8,879 nucleotides of DNA from Pseudomonadota bacterium (GTDB lineage: Bacteria > Pseudomonadota > Alphaproteobacteria > UBA8366 > JADFVY01): positions 1 to 8,879 of the forward strand of contig JADFVY010000572.1 in NCBI GenBank assembly GCA_015222795.1, in the 5' to 3' direction. Position 1 is the first letter of the stretch. Every line of letters begins with the position of its first letter. The translations under genes were made by a program, and so were the position numbers. Shown here piece by piece: positions 1-6,458 of the stretch. A model generated the notes under the pieces. It did not search any database and had not been told where the DNA came from. It saw only the letters and a list, made by a program, of their open reading frames with translations.

Positions 1-503
1 GCCCAGACGAAAGCCGCGCCGATCACCAGGCCCAGCGCCCACAGACTGCCGGCGAAGCGCCGCTCACCGGCAATCAGCACCACCCCGCCGAAGGCCACCA
101 CCATCCCGACAAGGCGCCGCCAGCCCGGCGGGTCGGACAGCCGCACCGTGGCCAGCAGGGCGAAATACCGCACCTGCAGCTGGATTGCGATCGCCGCGGT
201 CGAGGCGTCTATGGTCTTCAGGCCGGTGAACATCATCGAAAAATGCGCCGCCCCAAGCACTACCGACAGGGCGGCGATCTCTTTCATTTTGTCGCGCGGC
301 ATGGTGACGAAGGGCACCAGCAGCAGGGCGCTGAAGGTGAAGCGCAGCCCCATCATGAAGATCGGCGGCAACTCGGCGAGGCCGGTTTTGGCGACCACGA
401 AGTTATAGCCCCAGATCACCATGACGAAGACGGCGAGCCCACTGTCGCGCAGGCCCAGCCCGCCGGTCCCGCCCGGCGCGTCCGATCCCGATTGTCCCGC
501 CAT
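1..503 (-). CDS. EamA/DMT-family transporter, C-terminal part missing (runs off left edge)
   Basis: This is the first 167 residues of an inner-membrane permease of the drug/metabolite transporter (EamA) superfamily, which usually has about 290-300 residues and ten membrane helices in two EamA repeats. The visible part covers most of the first repeat. A glycine-rich tail (residues 1-20) is followed by a helix with the hallmark WGYNFVVAKTGL (31-42), then LPPIFMMGLRF (45-55), a helix near 75-94, the GLKTIDAS loop (94-101) and a helix ending GGVVLIAG (139-146). The usual GE after the fourth helix reads SD here (123-124), a mild oddity. The ATG sits in TAATG, so it shares one base with the stop of the upstream DnaJ-like gene. 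This implies cotranscription and probably translational coupling. The substrate cannot be told; relatives export amino acids or other metabolites. The family call is secure and the function is open. Confidence 0.85.
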   Translation of the reverse strand, partial: MAGQSGSDAPGGTGGLGLRDSGLAVFVMVIWGYNFVVAKTGLAELPPIFMMGLRFTFSALLLVPFVTMPRDKMKEIAALSVVLGAAHFSMMFTGLKTIDASTAAIAIQLQVRYFALLATVRLSDPPGWRRLVGMVVAFGGVVLIAGERRFAGSLWALGLVIGAAFVW

Positions 504-1225
504 TAGCGGATGCCCCGCTCCGTGGAAACCTTGTCCCAGGCGTCGTTGATCGCGGCCAGGCGCTCGTTGGCAAGCTGTACGAATTCCTCGGGCATGCCCT
601 GGGCGGTCAGTGAGTCGGGGTGATTCTCGCGCACCAGCTTTCGGTAGGCGGATTTCAGTTCGTCGTCGGTCATCTCGCGGGCCACGCCCAGCACGCTCCA
701 GGGGTCGGCTTCGCCGGAATCGGGGCGCAGCGCCGTGATACGCTCGAAGGCGGTCTGGTCGAGGCCGAAGATCCCGGCGACGTTGGCCAGGAATTCCAGC
801 TCGTTGGGATGCACATGCCCGTCGGCCCGCGCCACATGGGCCAGGCAGTACAGCAACTCCTCCAGCACCGCGGGGTTGCCGCGGAACATGCCGGCGACCT
901 GTTGGGCATAGGCCTCGTAGCCGCGATGGTCCTTGCGCGCCTGGTCGAAAATCCGCCCGACATTCTTCACCTCGTTGTGTGGGATTTTGAAGACGCGCTT
1001 GAAGGCTTCCACCTCGTCGCGGGTGACAACCCCGTCCACCTTGGCCAGCTTGGCCCCCAGCGCGATCATGGCGATGGTGAAGGCGATGGATTTAGTCTGG
1101 TCGGTGTCCTTGGGCCGGCGTATGGAATCGACGGCATGCCCCGCCGCCGCCCCGATCAGCGCCCCCAGTGGCCCGCCCAGCGCAAACCCCGCCGCGCCAC
1201 CAAGAATCTTTCCCCAGATACTCAT
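503..1225 (-). CDS. djlA: DjlA-type membrane-anchored DnaJ co-chaperone (TerB + J domain)
   Basis: A 240-residue protein with the DjlA order of parts. An N-terminal glycine/alanine-rich segment (WGKILGGAAG at 4-13, on to about residue 33) probably forms the membrane anchor. It is followed by a TerB-like helical domain (about 47-165, with KVDGVVTRDEVEAF at 62-75 and ARADGHVHPNELEF at 132-145), and then a C-terminal J domain (about 173-238) with an intact HPD motif at 202-204. The HPD loop is what stimulates DnaK ATPase activity, so the protein should recruit DnaK to the inner-membrane face. E. coli DjlA is slightly longer (271 residues). The ATG is kept because the anchor begins right after it, although the ribosome binding site (AGGG, only three bases upstream) is weak. 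It heads a minus-strand pair with the EamA permease. The gene symbol rests on architecture, not on a database match. Confidence 0.88.
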   Translation of the reverse strand: MSIWGKILGGAAGFALGGPLGALIGAAAGHAVDSIRRPKDTDQTKSIAFTIAMIALGAKLAKVDGVVTRDEVEAFKRVFKIPHNEVKNVGRIFDQARKDHRGYEAYAQQVAGMFRGNPAVLEELLYCLAHVARADGHVHPNELEFLANVAGIFGLDQTAFERITALRPDSGEADPWSVLGVAREMTDDELKSAYRKLVRENHPDSLTAQGMPEEFVQLANERLAAINDAWDKVSTERGIR

Positions 1226-1303
1226 GGACCCTGTTTAACCCGTCGCCACCGGGGCGCGCAAGTATGCACACCATGGGACCAGGGAAATTTGCGCAGCATA
1301 ACG

Positions 1304-1329
1304 TTGACAAATTACCGATAAATTATCAA
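1304..1329. repeat. Imperfect inverted repeat, candidate operator
   Basis: The left arm TTGACAAATTA (1304-1314) and the reverse complement of the right arm at 1319-1329 (TTGATAATTTA) agree at 9 of 11 positions, with a 4-base spacer. A second, perfect dyad GATAA-A-TTATC (1317-1327) overlaps its right half. The repeat covers the TTGACA box, so a bound dimer would block RNA polymerase. It lies between the divergent DnaJ-like and oxoprolinase genes. A winged-helix regulator is encoded in the same operon and is the natural candidate ligand; that link is inference. Confidence 0.4.
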
Positions 1330-1332
1330 ACT
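1304..1332 (+). promoter_or_regulatory. Candidate promoter of the oxoprolinase operon
   Basis: A perfect TTGACA box lies at 1304-1309. At 17-base spacing the -10 position (1327-1332) reads CAAACT, a poor match to TATAAT. The start of transcription would fall near 1339, leaving a leader of about 35 bases before the ATG at 1374. The stretch is clearly more AT-rich than the surrounding coding sequence. The -35 is convincing and the -10 is not, so an activator or another sigma factor is possible. Confidence 0.35.
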
Positions 1333-1361
1333 GAGCGCCATTCTTTTGCGGCGGTATTAAC

Positions 1362-1365
1362 GGAG
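1362..1365 (+). promoter_or_regulatory. Ribosome binding site of the oxoprolinase gene
   Basis: GGAG lies 8 bases before the ATG at 1374. This supports that codon as the start, which also places the DRGGTF nucleotide-binding motif at the expected distance from the N-terminus. Confidence 0.6.
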
Positions 1366-1373
1366 TCACGGGC

Positions 1374-4300
1374 ATGAACGAGACGGGCGGGGCGGCGAGC
1401 TGGCAGTTTTGGGTGGATCGGGGCGGCACCTTCACCGATATCGTGGCGCGGCGTCCCGACGGCGGGCTTGTGACGCATAAGCTGCTCTCGGAAAATCCCG
1501 AAAATTATCGCGATGCCGCGGTTCAGGGCGTGCGCGATCTGCTGGGGCTGGCGAAGGACGCGCCAATTCCGGCTGCTTCCATCGAGGCCATCAAGATGGG
1601 CACGACGGTCGCTACCAACGCGCTGCTTGAGCGCAAGGGCGAGCGCACGCTGCTGGCCATCACCAAGGGGTACAAGGATGCCCTTCGCATTGGTTATCAG
1701 GCGCGCCCGCGCCTGTTTGACCGCCATGTGGTGCTGCCCGAGTTGCTGTATGACGAGGCTGTCGAGATCGATGAGCGCGTGGCCAATGACGGCAGCGTTG
1801 TGACGCCGCTGGACCACGAAGCCACCCGCGCCGCGCTGCAGGCAGCCTATGACAAGGGCTATCGCGCCGTTGCCATCGTCCTGATGCATGGCTACCGCTA
1901 TACCGATCATGAAAGCGCGGTGGCCGAGATCGCCCGCGAGATCGGCTTCCCGCAAATTTCCACCAGTCACGAGACCAGCCCGCTGGTCAAGCTGGTCGGG
2001 CGCGGCGACACCACCGTGGTCGACGCCTATCTGTCGCCGATCTTGCGGCGCTATGTGGACCAGGTCGCCGAACAGGTCGGGGACGTGCGGCTGATGTTCA
2101 TGCAATCCAGCGGCGGGTTGACCGATGCCCGCATGTTCCAGGGCAAGGACTCGATCCTGTCCGGCCCCGCCGGCGGTATTGTTGGCGGTGTTCGCACCGC
2201 GGCCCAGGCCGGCTTCAACAAGCTGATCACCTTTGACATGGGCGGCACCTCGACCGACGTGGCCCATTACGACGGCGAATACGAACGCGCTTTCGAAACG
2301 CTGGTGGCGGGCGTGCGCATGCGCGCGCCGATGATGCGGATCCACACTGTGGCGGCCGGCGGCGGCTCCATGTGTATTTTCGATGGCGCGCGCTATCGCG
2401 TCGGTCCGGAATCCGCGGGCGCCAACCCAGGGCCGGCCTGTTATCGCCGTGGCGGACCGCTGACCGTCACCGATTGCAACGTCATGCTGGGCAAGCTGCA
2501 ACCGGATTTTTTCCCGCGCGTGTTCGGCCCCAATCAGGACGAGGCCCTGGACGCCGATACCGTGGCTGAGAAATTCACCGCCCTGGCCGAGGATATCCGG
2601 GCCGCCACCGGCGACACGCGTACACCGGTCGAGGTCGCCGATGGCTTCCTGAAAATCGCGGTCGAGAACATGGCCAACGCGATCAAGAAAATCTCAGTCC
2701 AACGCGGTTACGACGTGACCGAATATACGCTTTGCAGCTTCGGCGGCGCCGGTGGGCAGCATGCTTGCCTGGTGGCCGATGCGCTGGGCATGAAGAAGGT
2801 CTTTCTGCATCCCTTCGCCGGTGTGCTGTCGGCCTATGGAATGGGGCTGGCGGACGTACGGTCGCTGCGCGAAAAATCGGTCGAGGAACGGCTGACCGAC
2901 GAACTGGCGCCGGCGCTGGAATCGGTGTTGGGCGAACTGGCGGCCGACGCCGATGGGGAGATCGCCACCCAGCATATCCCGGAAGCGCGCCGCGGCATGC
3001 TGCGCCGGCTGCATCTTAAATATGAGGGCACGGACACCTCCATCGAGGTCGATTACGGTCCGGTCGCGGATATGAAGGGCGCTTTCGAGGACGCTCACCG
3101 CCAGCGCTACGGCTTCATCATGGGCGACAAGGCGCTGGTGGTGGAGACCGCCGCCGTAGAGGCCATCGGTGCGACCGGCGACGTGAATGAAGGTACCGGA
3201 AGCGTCGCTCCCGCCGAGGGCGCGGCGGCGACGGCCCTGGCCACCGTGCGCAGCTATATGGCGGGTGGCGAGCGCGATGCGCCGGTCTACGACCGCAGCG
3301 ATATGACGGTCGGCCAGAAAGTCGACGGCCCCGCCATCATCCGCGAACCGACCGCCACCACCGTGATCGAGCCCGGCTGGCAGGCGGAAATGAATGCGGG
3401 CGGCGATCTGGTGTTGACCCGGGTCGTACCGCTGCCCAAGCGCGAGGCGATCGGAACCTCCGTCGATCCGGTGATGCTGGAGGTCTTCAACAATCTCTTC
3501 ATGTCGATCGCCGAACAGATGGGCTTTACCCTGCAGAACACCGCCTATTCGGTGAACATCAAGGAGCGCGTGGATTTCTCCTGCGCGATCTTCGACAGTG
3601 ACGGTTCGTTGATCGCCAATGCGCCGCATATGCCGGTGCATCTGGGATCCATGGGCGAAAGCATCCGGGCCGTCATCGAAAATAATGCGGGCAAAATCCG
3701 CCCAGGCAACGTCTATATGCTGAACGCGCCCTATAATGGCGGCACCCATCTGCCGGATATAACCATCGTGACGCCTGTCTTCGACGAGGCGAACAGGGAT
3801 ATCCTGTTCTATGTCGGGGCCCGCGGCCATCATGCGGATATCGGCGGCCTGACCCCCGGCTCGATGCCGCCGAACAGCACAATCGTGGAAGAGGAAGGTG
3901 TCCTGATCGACAATTTCCTGTTGATCGACCGGGGCGAGTTCCGCGAGGCGGCGCTATACGAACTGTTGGCGTCGGGCAAATACCCAACCCGCAACCCCGA
4001 CCAGAACACCGCCGATATCAAGGCGCAGATCGCCGCCAACGAAAAGGGCGTGTCCGAACTGCGGCGCATGATCGGCCATTACGGACTGGATGTCGTGCGC
4101 GCCTACATGGGGCACGTTCAGGACAATGCCGAGGAATCGGTACGCCGGGTGATCGATGTCATGAAGGATGGCGAGTTCACCTATCCGCTGGACAACGGCG
4201 CCAAGGTGCATGTGTCGATCATTATCGACAAGGCGTCTCGCAGCGCCAAGGTGGACTTCACCGGCTCCAGCGACCAGTTGGAAAACAATTTCAACGCCCC

Positions 4301-4997
4301 CAGCGCGATCTGCCGGGCCGCCGTGTTGTATGTGTTCCGCACGCTGGTCGATGGCGACATTCCGATGAACGAAGGCTGCATGAAACCGATCGAGCTGATC
4401 ATCCCCGAGGGCTCGATGCTGGCGCCACGCTATCCGGCGGCGGTGGTGGCGGGCAACGTGGAGACCTCGCAGGTCGTCACCGACACGCTCTATGGCGCGC
4501 TTGGCGTGATGGCGGCGGCCCAGGGCACCATGAACAACACCACCTTCGGCAATGACCGCTATCAGTATTACGAGACCATCGCCGGGGGCTCCGGCGCGGG
4601 GCCGGATTTCGACGGCACCGATGCGGTCCACACCCACATGACCAACAGCCGGCTGACCGACCCGGAAGTGCTGGAAATGCGCTTCCCCGTCAGGCTTGAA
4701 AGCTATGAGATTCGCCATGGCAGCGGCGGGCGCGGGCGCCATCATGGCGGCGACGGGGTGATCCGCAAGCTGCGCTTCCTGGAGGAAATGACCATCTCGA
4801 TCCTGTCCAACCACCGCATCGTGCCGCCCTACGGCATGGCGGGCGGTGAACCCGGCGCGTTGGGCCGGAACTGGATCGAGCGCACGGACGGCACGATCAC
4901 CGGGATGACCGGCACCGACACCGGCCCGATTCACCCCGGCGATGTCTGGGTATTGGAGACACCGGGCGGTGGCGGTTACGGCGAGCTAGTGGATTGA
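1374..4997 (+). CDS. 5-oxoprolinase (ATP-hydrolysing), fused HyuA-HyuB hydantoinase/oxoprolinase protein
   Basis: A 1207-residue cytoplasmic enzyme in which the HyuA and HyuB halves are one chain, as in eukaryotic 5-oxoprolinase (about 1290 residues). The expected reaction is 5-oxo-L-proline + ATP + 2 H2O to L-glutamate + ADP + phosphate. The A half has the actin-like ATP-binding motifs: DRGGTFTDI (15-23), MGTTVATNALLERKG (75-89), SGPAGG (263-268), FDMGGTSTDV (287-296), GPESAGANPGPACYRRGG (344-361) and FGGAGGQHAC (456-465). A linker domain covers roughly 520-690. The B half starts near 697 and shows PHMPVHLGSM (751-760), APYNGGTHLPD (785-795), ARGHHADIGG (816-825), GGEPGALGRNW near the end, and the diagnostic GGGGYG (1198-1203). 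All key motifs look intact. Motif wording and the fusion favour oxoprolinase over N-methylhydantoinase or acetophenone carboxylase, whose halves are usually separate subunits, but substrate cannot be proven from sequence. A winged-helix regulator gene follows after 28 bases. Confidence 0.85.
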   Translation: MNETGGAASWQFWVDRGGTFTDIVARRPDGGLVTHKLLSENPENYRDAAVQGVRDLLGLAKDAPIPAASIEAIKMGTTVATNALLERKGERTLLAITKGYKDALRIGYQARPRLFDRHVVLPELLYDEAVEIDERVANDGSVVTPLDHEATRAALQAAYDKGYRAVAIVLMHGYRYTDHESAVAEIAREIGFPQISTSHETSPLVKLVGRGDTTVVDAYLSPILRRYVDQVAEQVGDVRLMFMQSSGGLTDARMFQGKDSILSGPAGGIVGGVRTAAQAGFNKLITFDMGGTSTDVAHYDGEYERAFETLVAGVRMRAPMMRIHTVAAGGGSMCIFDGARYRVGPESAGANPGPACYRRGGPLTVTDCNVMLGKLQPDFFPRVFGPNQDEALDADTVAEKFTALAEDIRAATGDTRTPVEVADGFLKIAVENMANAIKKISVQRGYDVTEYTLCSFGGAGGQHACLVADALGMKKVFLHPFAGVLSAYGMGLADVRSLREKSVEERLTDELAPALESVLGELAADADGEIATQHIPEARRGMLRRLHLKYEGTDTSIEVDYGPVADMKGAFEDAHRQRYGFIMGDKALVVETAAVEAIGATGDVNEGTGSVAPAEGAAATALATVRSYMAGGERDAPVYDRSDMTVGQKVDGPAIIREPTATTVIEPGWQAEMNAGGDLVLTRVVPLPKREAIGTSVDPVMLEVFNNLFMSIAEQMGFTLQNTAYSVNIKERVDFSCAIFDSDGSLIANAPHMPVHLGSMGESIRAVIENNAGKIRPGNVYMLNAPYNGGTHLPDITIVTPVFDEANRDILFYVGARGHHADIGGLTPGSMPPNSTIVEEEGVLIDNFLLIDRGEFREAALYELLASGKYPTRNPDQNTADIKAQIAANEKGVSELRRMIGHYGLDVVRAYMGHVQDNAEESVRRVIDVMKDGEFTYPLDNGAKVHVSIIIDKASRSAKVDFTGSSDQLENNFNAPSAICRAAVLYVFRTLVDGDIPMNEGCMKPIELIIPEGSMLAPRYPAAVVAGNVETSQVVTDTLYGALGVMAAAQGTMNNTTFGNDRYQYYETIAGGSGAGPDFDGTDAVHTHMTNSRLTDPEVLEMRFPVRLESYEIRHGSGGRGRHHGGDGVIRKLRFLEEMTISILSNHRIVPPYGMAGGEPGALGRNWIERTDGTITGMTGTDTGPIHPGDVWVLETPGGGGYGELVD

Positions 4998-5012
4998 ATC
5001 TAGCGGACGAAT

Positions 5013-5016
5013 AGGA
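5013..5016 (+). promoter_or_regulatory. Ribosome binding site of the winged-helix gene
   Basis: AGGA lies 9 bases before the ATG at 5026, inside the 28-base gap after the oxoprolinase stop. It shows that the regulator has its own translation start while probably sharing the transcript. Confidence 0.55.
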
Positions 5017-5025
5017 ATATCAATC

Positions 5026-5556
5026 ATGGCCGACAAATCCAAGGCCCGCGACGGCAGGAGAATCGTCTCGTCCGCCGAGCTGGCCGATAGCGGCGCGCCG
5101 GCGCTCAGCGAGTTCGAGTACGGGCTGTTCATATCCGACAACGCCTTCGAGCGCTGGATCGTGCGCTGCATGGCCGGCGCGGGTTATCCGGATTTCAGCC
5201 CGCTTGAAGTCATGGTCGTCCATACCGTGAATCATCGGGCCCGCGATAAACGCCTCTCCGATATTTGCTTCGTGCTCAATATCGAGGACACGCACCTGGT
5301 AAATTACGCGCTAAAAAAGCTGCTCAAGGCCGGGTTGGTCGAGGCCGAAAAACGCGGCAAGGAGACCGCGTGGCGAACCACGAAACAGGGCGCCGAAGCC
5401 TGCGCGCGCTATCGCGAAGTGCGTGAATTATGCCTGGTGGAAACCGTCAAGGCGCTGGGCAATTTCGACGAGGACGAGATCGCCACCGTCGCCCGCTTCC
5501 TGCGCGCGCTGTCGGGCCTCTACGACCAGGCCGCCCGCGCCGCCACCAGCCTGTAA
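5026..5556 (+). CDS. Winged-helix DNA-binding protein, MarR-like transcriptional regulator
   Basis: A 176-residue protein. A charged N-terminal tail (1-25) leads into a helix near 30-50. A winged-helix domain follows at about 57-125: SPLEVMVVHTV (58-68), a DNA-recognition stretch with RLSDICFVLNIED (76-88) and YALKKLLKAGLVEAEK (94-109), then the wing GKETAWRTTKQG (111-122). C-terminal helices (125-172) would serve dimerisation. The layout fits MarR-type regulators of the winged-helix class that bind DNA as dimers and usually repress. Its short distance to the oxoprolinase gene suggests one transcript and a role in controlling that operon. The inverted repeat at 1304-1329 is a candidate target. 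No ligand-binding signature can be read, so the effector is unknown (5-oxoproline or a related compound would be a guess). The fold is well supported and the regulon is not. Confidence 0.8.
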   Translation: MADKSKARDGRRIVSSAELADSGAPALSEFEYGLFISDNAFERWIVRCMAGAGYPDFSPLEVMVVHTVNHRARDKRLSDICFVLNIEDTHLVNYALKKLLKAGLVEAEKRGKETAWRTTKQGAEACARYREVRELCLVETVKALGNFDEDEIATVARFLRALSGLYDQAARAATSL

Positions 5557-5625
5557 AATGCTCCGGTTAACGGTTCGGCAAGATGTTTCGTGTATCCCCT
5601 TATTCCTGGACTACATGACCAAATT

Positions 5626-5631
5626 GAAGGG
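5626..5631 (+). promoter_or_regulatory. Ribosome binding site that decides the lipoprotein start
   Basis: GAAGGG ends 7 bases before the ATG at 5639. It selects this codon over the in-frame upstream ATG at 5615, which has no comparable site in front of it. Confidence 0.55.
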
Positions 5632-5638
5632 TTTCAAA

Positions 5639-5815
5639 ATGAACAACATCAAAACGCGCCGCGCCGTGATTCGCTGGACGCTGCTGGCCGCGGCTTCGGC
5701 AACGCTGACGGCCTGCCACGGCAAGTTCCATGTACCGCCGGGGCAAATCAAAAAACTGAGGACGCCGGCCGCAACCGGGGTCACCCCCGGGCAGGTTAAG
5801 AAGAAGAAGAATTAA
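5639..5815 (+). CDS. Small lipoprotein with repeated PGQ-x-KK motif, function unknown
   Basis: A 58-residue protein. The N-terminus is a lipoprotein signal peptide: basic residues at K5, R7, R8 and R12, a hydrophobic stretch of about residues 14-25, and the lipobox LTAC with the modified cysteine at 26. Maturation by Lgt and LspA would leave about 33 residues anchored by lipid, with a basic tail. The mature part carries the motif twice, PPGQIKK (33-39) and TPGQVKK (49-55), and ends in KKKKN. Many small exported bacterial proteins carry a similar PPGQ-x-KK motif, but I know of no assigned function. It lies 82 bases after the winged-helix gene on the same strand, so it may share that transcript or have its own promoter. 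I find no clear -35/-10 pair in the gap. The in-frame ATG at 5615 would add eight residues. It converges with the CBS-domain gene 12 bases away. Confidence 0.7.
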   Translation: MNNIKTRRAVIRWTLLAAASATLTACHGKFHVPPGQIKKLRTPAATGVTPGQVKKKKN

Positions 5816-5827
5816 TCGGGAGAGGCT

Positions 5828-6262
5828 CTAGCTGGCGATCAGTTCCCTGAGGAACCCGGCCTCGCTCTCAAGCTCGTCCAGGCGGTTTTTTACCACATCG
5901 CCAATACTGATCAACCCGATCATCCGGCCTTCGAGCACGACCGGCAGATGACGGATCCTGCGTTCCGACATCAAGGCCATGCATTTCTGCACCGTGTCCT
6001 CGGGGACGCAGGTCATAACATCGCGTGTCATCAGACAGCTGACCGGCTTTTCCAACAGCCCGGACCGCCTGGTTGGGTCTCCCATGGCGGAAACGATATC
6101 GCGTTCCGACAGGATACCCAGCACAATGTCTCCATCGTCGCTGACTACCAATGCGCCGATTCGCGCCCTTTTAAGCACCTTGGCCGCCTCGCCGACAACG
6201 GTTTCCGGCGTTATGGTTACGACTTTGGCACCCTTCGTTTTCAGGATTGCTTCAACATTCAT
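5828..6262 (-). CDS. Tandem CBS-domain protein
   Basis: A 144-residue soluble protein made almost entirely of a Bateman module of two CBS domains. CBS1 spans about residues 9-62, with the hallmark GILSERDIV (49-57). CBS2 spans about 75-130, with RHLPVV (104-109) and GLISIGDVV (116-124). A short charged tail (LDELESEAG, 128-136) ends the chain. CBS pairs usually bind AMP, ATP, NAD or S-adenosylmethionine and act as energy or redox sensors. No catalytic or channel domain is attached, so this is the stand-alone class often seen in alphaproteobacteria, and its partner is unknown. The ATG is supported by GGAG (complement of 6272-6275) at 9-base spacing. It is divergent from the D-lactate dehydrogenase gene and convergent with the lipoprotein gene, so it is probably monocistronic. 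Confidence 0.9.
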   Translation of the reverse strand: MNVEAILKTKGAKVVTITPETVVGEAAKVLKRARIGALVVSDDGDIVLGILSERDIVSAMGDPTRRSGLLEKPVSCLMTRDVMTCVPEDTVQKCMALMSERRIRHLPVVLEGRMIGLISIGDVVKNRLDELESEAGFLRELIAS

Positions 6263-6344
6263 TGCCCGATACTCCGAATCTATGGTTCCGTGCTACCTTG
6301 CGACTAGAGGCAAACTTGGCCTAATTTAGCACAAATTCCGGCAA

Positions 6345-6359
6345 TTCGCCACCGGCGAA
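6345..6359. repeat. Short perfect dyad in the CBS / D-lactate dehydrogenase intergenic region
   Basis: TTCGCC and GGCGAA form a 6-base inverted repeat around ACC. It sits in the 196-base divergent region 6263-6458, upstream of both genes. Neither strand has a run of T after it, so it is not an intrinsic terminator. It could be an operator half-site pair or chance in GC-rich DNA. Confidence 0.25.
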
Positions 6360-6396
6360 AATCTCAGACGGTCGCCTGACGCCGCGACAATTCGGG

Positions 6397-6429
6397 TATA
6401 GTCTTTTCATTATCGGGCTCTTATACAAT
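6397..6429 (+). promoter_or_regulatory. Candidate -10 elements for the D-lactate dehydrogenase gene
   Basis: Two AT-rich hexamers resembling -10 boxes lie in the divergent intergenic region: TATAGT (6397-6402) and the overlapping TATACA/TACAAT (6422-6429). Neither has a good TTGACA-like partner at 16-18 bases. They would give leaders of roughly 50 and 25 bases. The local drop in GC supports a promoter here, but the exact element is uncertain. Confidence 0.3.
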
Positions 6430-6458
6430 CGGGGTGAGTTTATGTTGAGGTTGCGTAG

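Noticed and set aside
620..1321. A 233-codon plus-strand frame opposite the DnaJ-like gene
   Set aside because: No domain is readable and it lies antisense to a protein with TerB and J-domain motifs. It also runs through the divergent promoter region.
1326..4934. Three long minus-strand open frames (1326-2501, 2694-3833, 3954-4934) opposite the oxoprolinase gene
   Set aside because: Their translations are rich in H, R, G and A with no recognisable domain, and they lie opposite a gene with intact motifs along its whole length. They are mirror frames caused by high-GC codon bias.
5775..5790. CCGGGG-TCAC-CCCCGG hairpin near the end of the lipoprotein gene as a terminator
   Set aside because: The stem is real, but it lies inside the coding region and no T run follows on either strand at the right distance.
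5423..5815. A 130-codon frame covering the end of the winged-helix gene and the lipoprotein as one protein
   Set aside because: The first half is an out-of-frame shadow of the winged-helix gene. A strong ribosome binding site, signal peptide and lipobox fix the true start at 5639.
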